A DNA stretch of 22,752 nucleotides from a virus. The notes beneath the pieces were generated by a model. The model saw only the letters and a program-made list of their open reading frames with translations, ran no database searches and was not told where the DNA came from. Positions 13,501-20,332 of this stretch are shown one piece after another (within the stretch, counting starts at the first letter, position 1; every line of letters starts with the position of its first letter). Position numbers and translations under genes: made by a program. The stretch spans positions 1-22,752 of the IMG/VR virus record IMGVR_UViG_3300027714_000134; one strand, 5' to 3'.

Positions 13501-15375
13501 ATCAGTATCGTAATGAACTCCATTAATTACAATTCTAGTCCTATTAGTTAACGTCCCGTAACCTACCATATAACCACTAAGGTCTGCACCAGATACAGTT
13601 ACAGCAGCTACTTCATTTGTAGTAACTACATTTACAGAGGATACGGTAGGTTCTGGTGATATCGTATAGCCTCCGGATAATGTGTCAGTTTGATTACCGT
13701 TATCGGTAGAACTCACTACGATATCAATAGTTAAACCTGCTAAATTTTCTGATACAATAGGAGTTTTAATAGTCATCCCTGATGCAACGGGTGATATAGA
13801 AACATTGGTCATTAAAGCACCTCCAATTAAAGCAGACGTTTGACTAATATTATTATAACCAGCACCAGTAATTTCGATTGTATTCCCATAACCGTAAGGG
13901 CCATAAGCAGGAGTTACTGAATCAATGACTAATGTTTGAGGTGTAACAGAATCCAATCCAGGAAGTGTAATAGCACCAAACTCCCCTGATGATCCGTTAA
14001 GACCAGAAAGGATTACATCCACCTCAACATTACTAAAAACATTACTCATTTCTAAATAACCTGATACTGAGTTATTAGTTACAATATCAGTAACCATAGG
14101 AAGTCCATTAGCATATAAAACGACTTTACCTGAATCATAACTATAATAAGGTTGTAAGTAATTATTAAAGTTATTTCCTACAGAATGAAATTCTAATCCG
14201 CTATTAGATAGACTATTTCCCTCAACTATAATAGCAGATGTGGAAACCATATCAGGCACAGGAGAAATTCTATAAACCTTACTTAAATTAATAGTAGCAT
14301 CACTTAAGGCATATCCTGGCTTTACTAATTGAATACTAATAAGATTACCGTTATCTGATTCATCAAAAGCAGCAAAAGTAGCTACTATCTTAGTACCTTC
14401 ATAGCCAGTAAATACACTAGTAGCAGATTTACCATCTAAAGTAATTAAGGTATCGTTAAATAAACCTTCACCTAAAATCTCAATCGAAACCTCTTGACTA
14501 TAAGGACCATAATCAGGAGTAATAGAATTAGCTTCAAATACTAATTCAGGTTCTGCTACAGCAACAACAGTATCACTAGGAAACTCACCAGCAGCAGGGT
14601 TAGTTGTAGCTGTAGTAAAGTCAGAAGGTTTATCTATAGGACCATTAATAATATTATATAACTGAGTCGTAAATAGTTGTATCTTACTGTTAGCAGTTAA
14701 AAGGTACTCTGGGTAAGGTACATAAGTCTCTACTGTAATATTAAACGTTCTTCTAATAACTCTATCCTCACCATCACCTGTAGATAGTTCTGAAGTATTA
14801 GTTTGTCCCTCTAAGAATGCCTTATTATTCTTACTTAGAGAAGTACTTATATTAATATGAGGATTAAACTCTCTACGAATTTGTTCCGTAAGTTGATCCA
14901 AATCAGAAATGTATTTAGCCCAGATATTAACTTCATAGGATATATTAATAGGTCTAGGTGCTAGGCTAACAATTCTATAAGCTATACCCGTAATAGGATT
15001 TCTATATTTAGTATGAATAAGCACACCCTTATAACGAACTCTGTTTTCATCCGTGTCTGAGCCAGTATTACTAATTGTAGCTATAGGTAAAACAATATTA
15101 TCATCTTGATTAAGTTTAGCTATAGCTCTCTCAGGATTAGCGTGAAAAGTTTTTACTTCAATTATTTCTTGCTCAGATGAAATGTAGTTCAAGCGACCAA
15201 ACCTTAATATAAGACTTTCGAGAACTTTACGGTAAATCATACTTACATGATTAGCCTTTTTAGAAGACTCGTCAATAAAGTTAGTCAGGATAGTTTTAGT
15301 ATCCCTTCCGTAATCACTTAAAGATGAAAGGTAAATCTCCCCTTCATCAATTGTTGTGTAGTTCTCGATTCCCAT
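10531..15375 (-). CDS. Giant fusion: gp15-like tail sheath stabiliser, TIG domains and large unknown C-terminal region (1614 aa)
   Basis: Residues about 25-245 resemble T4 gp15, which joins the tail to the head and caps the sheath; the best block is ISYEVNIWAKYISDLDQLTE then FNP at 145-172. T4 gp15 ends at about 270 residues, but this protein continues. Ig-like IPT/TIG domains follow: one at about 284-370 (NSITPDYGPYSQ), one at about 485-573 (DSVTPAYGPYGYG), and a weaker one to about 668. Residues 760-1614 form a large Trp/Tyr/His-rich region (GYGWHREWNND, WFPWWCIQNAPG, GDHERDIDLVRNFW). It recalls helical-toroid glycan-active enzymes such as the YetA/rhamnogalacturonan-lyase type, but I cannot confirm that. 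The gene follows the Lys-rich gene by 2 bases, with AAAGG as ribosome site. Likely a neck protein carrying a long surface appendage. Confidence 0.75.
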   Translation of the reverse strand: MGIENYTTIDEGEIYLSSLSDYGRDTKTILTNFIDESSKKANHVSMIYRKVLESLILRFGRLNYISSEQEIIEVKTFHANPERAIAKLNQDDNIVLPIATISNTGSDTDENRVRYKGVLIHTKYRNPITGIAYRIVSLAPRPINISYEVNIWAKYISDLDQLTEQIRREFNPHINISTSLSKNNKAFLEGQTNTSELSTGDGEDRVIRRTFNITVETYVPYPEYLLTANSKIQLFTTQLYNIINGPIDKPSDFTTATTNPAAGEFPSDTVVAVAEPELVFEANSITPDYGPYSQEVSIEILGEGLFNDTLITLDGKSATSVFTGYEGTKIVATFAAFDESDNGNLISIQLVKPGYALSDATINLSKVYRISPVPDMVSTSAIIVEGNSLSNSGLEFHSVGNNFNNYLQPYYSYDSGKVVLYANGLPMVTDIVTNNSVSGYLEMSNVFSNVEVDVILSGLNGSSGEFGAITLPGLDSVTPQTLVIDSVTPAYGPYGYGNTIEITGAGYNNISQTSALIGGALMTNVSISPVASGMTIKTPIVSENLAGLTIDIVVSSTDNGNQTDTLSGGYTISPEPTVSSVNVVTTNEVAAVTVSGADLSGYMVGYGTLTNRTRIVINGVHYDTDILSDTQVSCSIPITTTLQGNTYDVTLSSLNGATTSSSGITFESIASNTTEVGYIDPSSIANPLVSVTVPIEHSSTEPTFYMDGSACDVFPVAWTADNKIDVVQVVGPVSGGGTATLSNIGSVVAPSAGQFSTLELSGVTLEVDVVGKASNMTSQLTNTSKEVIRNGVFINEEHFHSLITDSTKASTSIDYSIGNVQSFITRRSDTSGIELWMLIANDNFDINKDSSKGVKDGSVDYHTEISGEVWFKSMQLTGLPAGYKLYAEFEDPSMDSDNGYIIRPVNNSGDTFEQLLANRQRIIRHYVIGPNNAAGLAEATSLLEMDTYGQTISGVNTYYELPGYGAQAEYHPEITSDFKLKKSHPVGEAYEGLETNDYRCSTTYTHVLDNAVSGTIDTGYGWHREWNNDTDSRGNLNMAQGYYHPYDHIKPGASGGKLIQCAQGWQNNRWLWRTHQLQMTYITQRHDSSITSLQGDIVNASALAYANADSTGTELFSPWSLVIGVAQMNYWFPWWCIQNAPGAQKSGISGREMSPEDRVWNLPTDASASMYGYGPVYSQAGDHERDIDLVRNFWKSGDITFNPYEGMHTVRFLQTFKPLIYSCNLGIAKHIIRQEAAHSEHVHSKYIVKNTHYTDIIKPGKVLNGPDDYMSYNFSFKRMKQYIDDNHSTTYQWGRQKGDKFPSFNRQIGHPIWSISEGYRITDPSTDRRADLFEWADVFKDFFDAYVSNFGSGGGRDQNMNSGNFGQTSIVNASGDMPDFTLSSNDDPLEHEGQTGFEPANMGTISLFMNGLTAVVNSFYGFGSPEAKGIFYRSMVLYPYFIWKYADDIGNEYAQAFIGQSDNLDGYKNPPPLMPVGWDFRSGFVDGWWAADMRCGPFLYAGYIMTGDIKFVEWYYKLMTEDFLEDGIVGNSSLIGVGQTPITDGWERPVNYISALKLFNQIAGAEASSSLELSRTWASYMAPFVALLKHKGSITLPVPNVPTSYYAGSLTNQT
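14592..14623 (-). repeat. 32-base exact repeat, copy 1 (giant gp15-like gene)
   Basis: Identical to 18662-18693 over 32 bases, same strand and same reading frame. Both encode DFTTATTNPA; here it is residues 252-261, exactly where the gp15-like part ends and the added domains begin. Confidence 0.95.
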
Positions 15376-15377
15376 GC

Positions 15378-15878
15378 TTATGCCTTTTTAACTCTAGGTC
15401 TTTTTACTACTTTCTTTTTACCTGCTTTCTTTTTACCTGCTTTCTTTTTAACTACTGGTTTCACTTCAGGCGTGGATAGAAGTGGGTTTGGTTCTCCTGC
15501 TTCTCTTCTTTTGGCAGCAGCATCTTTAATTGCCTTAATATCAAGTTCATCATCATCTGTCCTCTTAATGAGATTACTTGGGTGAGATGTGTCATCATCA
15601 TTACTTCTATCAATGTGACCTATTTCACCAGTTTTATTACTATGAGATCTCATCTTAGCCACTAAATCTTTAATATGGTCTGGAATAAGTGCTTGTGATT
15701 CCTGTCCCCTTAGTCCAGGGTTTTGAGCAAGTCTTCTTTCTTTGGCTCTTTCTTCTTCAGAAGCAGAACCAGCTTTTGCTGAAGAGCCTCTTCTAGCAAA
15801 AGGAGATTTTAACTCGTTTCCAGTGATAGGGCTATTAGCTTCTAGAATTTGTTGGCAAATTTCAATTTCGTCTTTCAT
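15378..15878 (-). CDS. Hypothetical protein with Lys-rich, histone-like tail (166 aa)
   Basis: An unrecognised protein between the gp14-like and gp15-like neck genes. The first 30 residues are acidic and probably folded (DEIEICQQILEAN). The rest is charged and probably disordered. The last 30 residues include KKKAGKKKAGKKKVV, a repeat like the tails of histone H1-type or other DNA-binding proteins. The start overlaps the gp14-like stop by one base (TAATG) with AAGGAAG upstream. A protein that touches DNA near the neck, or one packaged with the genome, is possible; this is inference from composition and place only. Confidence 0.75.
   Translation of the reverse strand: MKDEIEICQQILEANSPITGNELKSPFARRGSSAKAGSASEEERAKERRLAQNPGLRGQESQALIPDHIKDLVAKMRSHSNKTGEIGHIDRSNDDDTSHPSNLIKRTDDDELDIKAIKDAAAKRREAGEPNPLLSTPEVKPVVKKKAGKKKAGKKKVVKRPRVKKA
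15411..15455 (+). repeat. Three 15-base tandem units coding for KKAGK repeats
   Basis: Two identical 15-base units (tttctttttacctgc) and a third that differs in its last bases. They code for the repeated Lys/Gly tail of the minus-strand protein, and the unit length keeps the frame. Confidence 0.8.
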
Positions 15879-16444
15879 TAGTATCTTCCTTCAAAGTCAG
15901 TTAATTCGTCTGACTGGTTTAGTAATGGGGTATCAACAGTACTCTCAGAATCTCTAAGGAGTTTGGCTGTTGCGATTAGGTGATAAACACCATAGGACTC
16001 GAATGAATCCTCTTGTACTTCAATAATTTCATACTTTTGGTTTTGAAAGTATGGTTTAATAATATCTCCGGGAATAAGAGTTCTACCGACGATTGATTCA
16101 ATATAACTCTTATTAAAAGTAAACAGTTGATCGTTAGTAAGCTCAATACCGAACTGTGATAGATGCTCTTCCAATACTGATGGCTCGTAATGGCCCATAA
16201 CAGTTATAGGTTCTCTGGAGATAGTTTTCTGTCTATCCTCCATGTAAACTTCATCGTAGTTACCTTCACTTTGATAGTACTTATAAAGGTACATCTTAGA
16301 TCCAGATAGCCTAATAGCCTCAGCATCAATGCTATTAAATAGATTGATATCAGGGTTAGATGGGTCAAATAGATTAAGACCACTCTCCTCAACTTCTTCA
16401 GGGAGCGGTATAATCTGGTGACTAACTTTGAAGTTCTTTTTCAT
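15878..16444 (-). CDS. gp14: Neck protein, T4 gp14-like
   Basis: A 188-aa protein. In T4, gp13 and gp14 close the filled head before the tail is attached. Features matching the gp14 family are DAEAIRLSGSKMYLYKYY, VYMEDRQ, a segment HLSQFGIELTNDQLFTFNK, then RTLIPGDIIKPYFQNQKYEI and the following SYGVYHLIATAKLL. It is shorter than T4 gp14 (256 aa), mainly at the C-terminus. Its position between a gp13-like and a gp15-like gene matches the T4 order. No Shine-Dalgarno is seen; a TATAGA box lies 6 bases before the ATG. Confidence 0.8.
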   Translation of the reverse strand: MKKNFKVSHQIIPLPEEVEESGLNLFDPSNPDINLFNSIDAEAIRLSGSKMYLYKYYQSEGNYDEVYMEDRQKTISREPITVMGHYEPSVLEEHLSQFGIELTNDQLFTFNKSYIESIVGRTLIPGDIIKPYFQNQKYEIIEVQEDSFESYGVYHLIATAKLLRDSESTVDTPLLNQSDELTDFEGRY

Positions 16445-16450
16445 TATTTA

Positions 16451-16456
16451 TCTATA
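16451..16456 (-). promoter_or_regulatory. TATAGA box 6 bases before the gp14-like gene
   Basis: Minus strand reads TATAGATAAATAATG, with no Shine-Dalgarno. Spacing is the same as at the 926-aa gene, but the match to TATAAT is weaker. The element also resembles the T4 late box TATAAATA. Confidence 0.35.
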
Positions 16457-16485
16457 AAGGTTTAGCTTTAAAATCAAGATCTCCG

Positions 16486-16527
16486 TCAATCCTTTACTAG
16501 TAGTAAGTTATAAATTCTGTCGTACAT
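16486..16527 (-). pseudogene. 13-codon mini-ORF resembling the start of the next upstream gene
   Basis: Reads MYDRIYNLLLVKD then stop. The upstream gene begins MYNRIKALVEM, and the DNA around both starts is alike (ATTATGTAC-ACAGAATT). It looks like a duplicated and truncated copy of that gene's start, or a very small peptide gene of the same type. It fills most of the 90-base gap before the gp14-like gene. Confidence 0.35.
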
Positions 16528-16534
16528 AATAATA

Positions 16535-16951
16535 TTACCTTGGGTTATACCAATCGTCATCTGCTGGTCTATCTGGTTCATCATCTATAACTGTACTTCC
16601 TGGGCCTCTACCACCACTTGCTGCTTGCCTAGCTCTACTGTCCCTCCTCCTTCTAATACGCATTTCCCGCTCTTCACCCGCAGCCAAGGCTTTTTTTTGC
16701 GTGTCAGATCCAGGCTTTCCTTTTTTAAGGGCAGCAACAGTAGTTTTCACTTCTTGTGCATCTTCTTCCTTATCTCCTCCACCATGCTGTCCAATCCGCT
16801 GTGCGTCTCTTCTCGCCCTCATCCTACTTCTTTTTACTGGAATTTCTCCATACTTTTCATCAGCATCATTCCAGTCTCCCCTCGTTACCGCTTTCCTATA
16901 GGCTCTTGCGGCTGGACCCATTTCTACCAATGCTTTAATTCTGTTGTACAT
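16535..16951 (-). CDS. Basic, probably disordered hypothetical protein (138 aa)
   Basis: Starts MYNRIKALVEMGPAARAYRK, a short helix, followed by RGDWNDADEKYGEIPVKRSR. The rest is dominated by Arg, Lys, Gly and Asp (for example RIRRRRDSRARQAASGG) and ends in an acidic DDEPDRPADDDWYNPR. No domain is recognised. It lies between the gp13-like and gp14-like neck genes, where T4 has no gene. AAGGG lies 12 bases before the ATG. It is probably a virion or assembly protein; nucleic-acid binding is suggested only by charge. The local base composition is richer in G and C than the neighbours, following the Arg/Gly-rich content. Confidence 0.75.
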   Translation of the reverse strand: MYNRIKALVEMGPAARAYRKAVTRGDWNDADEKYGEIPVKRSRMRARRDAQRIGQHGGGDKEEDAQEVKTTVAALKKGKPGSDTQKKALAAGEEREMRIRRRRDSRARQAASGGRGPGSTVIDDEPDRPADDDWYNPR

Positions 16952-16966
16952 AATATTGTGTTGCCC

Positions 16967-17827
16967 TTAGAATGTTGAAAACGGAACGGGCTCTTCCAAA
17001 TCTTCAATTAGTTCTCTCTTAAGTTCATCCATTGCCATCTTACCTTCCTCTCGGAGTTCCTTACCGTCTAGTGAAGCTCCTCCACCGGGACTAGGTAAAC
17101 TAGCATACTTGCCTCTTACAAGGCCAAGGGTAATCATTGCTTTAGCTGTAGCGTATCTCTGAATCCAGTTCCTATAAGCAGGATGGATTGTATCAGATGA
17201 TATACCTCTATATATAACAATCACGGGGTCTGGGGTAGCGGAAGGGAACGGACTTAATTGTAAATATTTGTTATCAATTACATCCCAAGTACCTTCTTGG
17301 CTTAGAATCTTTCGAATCTGTTCAATGTGAGTTTGCAACATATAAAACTCCCCTACGCTGAAATCAGAGAATAGGAAGTTGTCTTGGAAGTATTTAATAA
17401 AGAAGTCGAACTCAAGCGTATTAGACTGAGCTTGAATGGTTAAAAGACTCTTCTTATAAACAACGTATTCCAAGTTGTTCATTACGTACTGTGGAAGTTC
17501 GTAAGTGTTTTGTCCAGCAGATGCATCAAATACTAGGAATTGATTTGTCCACATTGGAGCGTGGTAAGACATGAAGGTAACAGCTTCATCAATCGCTAAC
17601 TTAATTTGAAAGTTAGTAAGCTCTACTCTAACTGTAGGATATCCTAATGTACCTAAGATGTATGATCTAATAGTCTCTTCGAACTTACTAAAATCTACTT
17701 CATCAGTAAGGTAGTTTTCACCAACACCATCAGCAATATTTCTACTTGGATTTCCATCAGTAGCTAACTTTCCTCCGTATTCGCTACCGGAATCACCGTA
17801 GCTCGTCATATTAGGTTTACTTGGCAT
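16967..17827 (-). CDS. gp13: Neck protein, T4 gp13-like head completion protein
   Basis: A 286-aa protein (T4 gp13 is 309). It binds the portal after packaging to seal the head. The first 40 residues are Gly/Ser rich. Then come FEETIRSYILGTLGYPTVRV and LTNFQIKLAIDEAVTFMSYH, which form the conserved N-terminal helices. Near the end are WIQRYATAKAMITLG and GKYASLPSPGGGASLDGKEL, both typical of this family in T4-related phages. The start overlaps the upstream small gene by 11 bases, with AAAGAAGAA as a weak ribosome site. The following genes are also neck components. Confidence 0.85.
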   Translation of the reverse strand: MPSKPNMTSYGDSGSEYGGKLATDGNPSRNIADGVGENYLTDEVDFSKFEETIRSYILGTLGYPTVRVELTNFQIKLAIDEAVTFMSYHAPMWTNQFLVFDASAGQNTYELPQYVMNNLEYVVYKKSLLTIQAQSNTLEFDFFIKYFQDNFLFSDFSVGEFYMLQTHIEQIRKILSQEGTWDVIDNKYLQLSPFPSATPDPVIVIYRGISSDTIHPAYRNWIQRYATAKAMITLGLVRGKYASLPSPGGGASLDGKELREEGKMAMDELKRELIEDLEEPVPFSTF

Positions 17828-18005
17828 TAGTATTCTTCTTTGTTCCCGTTCTCTTTACAGTCTTTTTTATTTCTACTATAGGCTTCATATACTTATAATC
17901 AACCTCTCCCTTTGTCTCAATAATTTGATTAGGTCTTACTTCTACTATAACATCATCAATAAAAAGAAGCATAGTAAACTTTGAGGTGCATTTATATTTA
18001 TACAT
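17817..18005 (-). CDS. Small hypothetical protein between capsid and neck genes (62 aa)
   Basis: Starts MYKYKCTSKFTMLLFIDD, with beta-type segments VIVEVRPNQIIETKG and a basic end KKTVKRTGTKKNTNAK. The frame is open to a TTG at 18014, but that lies against the terminator hairpin, so I chose the ATG at 18005. An ATG at 17972 (MLLFID) is also possible, especially if transcription starts at the TATAAATA box. It overlaps the gp13-like gene by 11 bases. Function unknown; it loosely resembles the 58-aa protein before the sheath. Confidence 0.6.
   Translation of the reverse strand: MYKYKCTSKFTMLLFIDDVIVEVRPNQIIETKGEVDYKYMKPIVEIKKTVKRTGTKKNTNAK
17995..18002 (-). promoter_or_regulatory. TATAAATA, exact T4-type late promoter box
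   Basis: The minus strand carries TATAAATA just after the capsid gene's terminator, a sensible place for a promoter restarting transcription of the neck genes. It lies inside the first codons of the 62-aa frame, so it could also be chance. Confidence 0.4.
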
Positions 18006-18009
18006 AATA

Positions 18010-18044
18010 AACAAGGAGGTTGAGGTTTAAATTCCTCAACCTCC
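18010..18044 (-). terminator. Hairpin terminator after the major capsid gene
   Basis: An 11-base perfect stem (arms 18015-18025 and 18034-18044) with an 8-base loop is followed on the minus strand by TTGTTTATT. The tail is not a pure T-run, so termination may be partial and lower neck gene expression relative to capsid. Confidence 0.75.
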
Positions 18045-18074
18045 CGTAAGATATGTCTAACTTTTGATTAGGTA

Positions 18075-19562
18075 TTAACTAATAACACTGTTAGATGATG
18101 ATTTACCGAATGGTGTATCGAGATACGTGGCAGTCGGACCTACAACACGGATGATTCTATAGAATCTAGAAGCAGGAGTAATCTCTGCTTTTCCGTAACG
18201 TGTAAGTAATCCTTTACGAGGCTGGAAAGACTCAGGATCGTGGATAGTCGGTAGCTCTTGGAGAGGGATATACGGGGCATATACAAAACCAGCATCCATC
18301 GGACTTGCGCCTTTATAACCAACAAGAATCTCGTCAGTAGGATAAAGAGGGTCGATGAATAAGTCGTACTTACCAGCGAATTTACCTTTATGCTCAATAG
18401 AAGTGTTACCCATGTTAGTTGGGCCGTCACTATCTTTAATACCACCTTCAAGTTTAGCAGCAGACTCAAGCATTGATCCAATAAGAGGAGACGTTAGAAT
18501 CCAAGTACCAGGACCACGAAGAGTAGTACGATAAATATCTTGACTTGCCTTGTTGATTAGGGCAAGAAGGTTAGCGTACATGTGACCAACGTGTTGAGGA
18601 GCAGAAGGGAAAGTACTTGATGTAAAGTCAATTACAAAAAGGTTACTGTCAACGGCATCTCCAGCAGGGTTAGTTGTAGCTGTAGTAAAGTCATATAGGT
18701 ACTGAGCAGGAACGAATCCCGTACCATCATCTGCAAAGTTATTAGAGTTAGTTTGATCAAGCGCAGAACGGTTGAATCCACCAACACTAGTTGATGCAAG
18801 GTTATAAGCTAGACCACGAAGGTCTTCAATAAGCTCACGGTCAATTTCGAGACGAAGTTCTTTTCCAAGAAGATCAGTAAGTTCAGCCTCAAGGTTCATA
18901 TCGTGATATGCCTTAAGATCTTGAGCAGCTTCGATTGTCCAAAGGGCTCTCATCTTACGTGTACGAGAAGCAACAGGTTGACTCTCAATGTGGAAGTTAA
19001 TCTCAGGGATTCCCGTTCCAGTCATTGCTTCACCCGCAGACACGTTAACGCCTAGGATAGAAGTAGCATCAGGCCAAGCGGCGATTTGTCCACCCATAGT
19101 ACCAGAAGCAGCACCAGCACCGTCATGCTGTAATACATCAGATGTATCAAAAGCACCAGAATCTAGTTCGATGTTCTCACCAGCAACAGAACCGATTGGT
19201 TGTGCTGTTAGACCTTTATAGGTTAGTTGGTACTTGTTGTAGATAGCTTCCTTAGCTGCACCATACTCTCTATCGTGACCGATATAGAAGATTTGTGAAA
19301 CAGGTCCGGGCATAGGTTGTACACCACAGATTTTGTTAGCTAGAAGCTCGGGATAGACTCTCTTGATAATAGGGAATGCGAACTTTTGAAAAGTGCCTAG
19401 CTTACCAACCGTTGTCGCCGTTTCGTCAATCCTAGAACTGAGAATAGCAGCAGCTTGGTTTTCGAAAAGCTGGGCAGTTGTTTTTCTGGTCCATGAATCC
19501 CCAATACCTTCAAGGGCTTTATCCCATTTTTCTAGTAGTGAGTTAATATGTTTATTTTCCAT
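18075..19562 (-). CDS. gp23: Major capsid protein, T4 gp23-like
   Basis: A 495-aa HK97-fold capsid protein that builds the head shell. It follows T4 gp23 along its length: LLEKWDKALEG and AQLFENQAA near the start, NKICGVQPMPGPVSQIFYI, GAAKEAIYNKYQ, ALWTIEAAQDLKAYHDMNLE, LTDLLGKELRLEIDRELIED, and the end MDAGFVYAPYIPL with FQPRKGLLTRYGK. In T4 the N-terminal 65 residues are removed by gp21; a possible site here is IDE47-Thr48. It begins 18 bases after the scaffold stop without a Shine-Dalgarno, which is odd for the most abundant protein. Residues 291-300 (DFTTATTNPA) are coded by the 32-base repeat shared with the giant gene. Confidence 0.97.
   Translation of the reverse strand: MENKHINSLLEKWDKALEGIGDSWTRKTTAQLFENQAAAILSSRIDETATTVGKLGTFQKFAFPIIKRVYPELLANKICGVQPMPGPVSQIFYIGHDREYGAAKEAIYNKYQLTYKGLTAQPIGSVAGENIELDSGAFDTSDVLQHDGAGAASGTMGGQIAAWPDATSILGVNVSAGEAMTGTGIPEINFHIESQPVASRTRKMRALWTIEAAQDLKAYHDMNLEAELTDLLGKELRLEIDRELIEDLRGLAYNLASTSVGGFNRSALDQTNSNNFADDGTGFVPAQYLYDFTTATTNPAGDAVDSNLFVIDFTSSTFPSAPQHVGHMYANLLALINKASQDIYRTTLRGPGTWILTSPLIGSMLESAAKLEGGIKDSDGPTNMGNTSIEHKGKFAGKYDLFIDPLYPTDEILVGYKGASPMDAGFVYAPYIPLQELPTIHDPESFQPRKGLLTRYGKAEITPASRFYRIIRVVGPTATYLDTPFGKSSSNSVIS
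18662..18693 (-). repeat. 32-base exact repeat, copy 2 (major capsid gene)
   Basis: Identical to 14592-14623 over 32 bases in the same frame, coding for DFTTATTNPA at residues 291-300 of the capsid protein. The flanks do not match. Confidence 0.95.
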
Positions 19563-19580
19563 TTGATTAATTACTGCGAA

Positions 19581-20201
19581 TTAGTCGGTAATGTCCATTA
19601 ATGACATTACACCTTCAGTGAGGAATTCATTATTAATGACAGGAGCAACCTCAGTACCTCTGTCTACGTTTTCAGTAATAACCTTAGCTTGTTCAGAAGA
19701 GTGGAAGGGTTCGGGTGAACTCTCTTGTGCTTCTGTAAGTAATTCGTCATTACGTGATTTGGCTTCTTCTAGCTTATCTTCCCCATTGGAAAGTCTTTCT
19801 AGTAAAGCATCTTCATTATTATGAAGTGTTTCGTTTTCCGTAAGTAGCTTAGAGAACTCTTCGGATAGAACTTCAAGCTCTTCCATTAGTTCTCTATTCT
19901 CTGATACAATTTCTGAAGTACTGGTTTCTGAATCTTTAGTATTAATCTCTAAAGACATCATGCCTCGTACTTCTTCAAAAAGAGTAGCGTTACGGAAAGT
20001 ATCATTCTCAAGTGAAAGCTCAGTTAGGGCATGTTCCTTGATTTGATCAATTTTAAGTCTTAGGAAAGAGGAAATCTTAGCTTCATCAGTACGTCTCATT
20101 TTATCCACTTGCTTGTTGATAGTCTCATCGACAAGAGCAGCAATAGCGTCTAATGTAGCTTCAGTTAGTCCTTCCGGTAATAGTTCTGCGATATTTTTCA
20201 A
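19581..20201 (-). CDS. gp22: Prohead scaffold (core) protein, T4 gp22-like
   Basis: A 206-aa acidic, mostly helical protein with a coiled coil at about residues 95-160. It lies between the prohead protease and the major capsid gene, exactly where T4 has gp22. Scaffolds of this type fill the prohead and are then cut up by the protease. Several (L/I)-x-E sites fit the T4 gp21 cleavage rule: LPE10-Gly, LTE14-Ala, LTE157-Ala, ITE177-Asn and LTE196-Gly. The start is TTG (MKNIAELLPE) with AAGGAA about 10 bases upstream. T4 gp22 is about 270 aa, so this one is short. Sequence similarity in scaffolds is low, so position and composition carry the call. Confidence 0.8.
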   Translation of the reverse strand: MKNIAELLPEGLTEATLDAIAALVDETINKQVDKMRRTDEAKISSFLRLKIDQIKEHALTELSLENDTFRNATLFEEVRGMMSLEINTKDSETSTSEIVSENRELMEELEVLSEEFSKLLTENETLHNNEDALLERLSNGEDKLEEAKSRNDELLTEAQESSPEPFHSSEQAKVITENVDRGTEVAPVINNEFLTEGVMSLMDITD

Positions 20202-20220
20202 TTGTGGTTTTTCCTTTTCA

Positions 20221-20226
20221 ATTATA
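20221..20226 (-). promoter_or_regulatory. TATAAT promoter before the scaffold-capsid genes
   Basis: TATAAT lies 19 bases before the TTG start of the scaffold gene, with an A-run upstream (20261-20270) and no convincing -35 box. It sits in the 131-base gap after the protease gene and would drive the scaffold and capsid genes. Confidence 0.5.
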
Positions 20227-20332
20227 TCTACTTATTTAGTAGAGTGTTATAGGGTTTTATTTTTTTTTTATTTACTTATTAGGTTATCTGTTACGCCTAT
20301 CTTTTATATTTTGCTGCTTCCGTGCCTCTATC

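Noticed and set aside
16625-16978. Plus-strand frames opposite the 138-aa basic protein
   Set aside because: Three overlapping Ser/Phe/Leu-rich frames arise as the complement of an Arg/Gly-rich gene. No ribosome site or recognisable domain.
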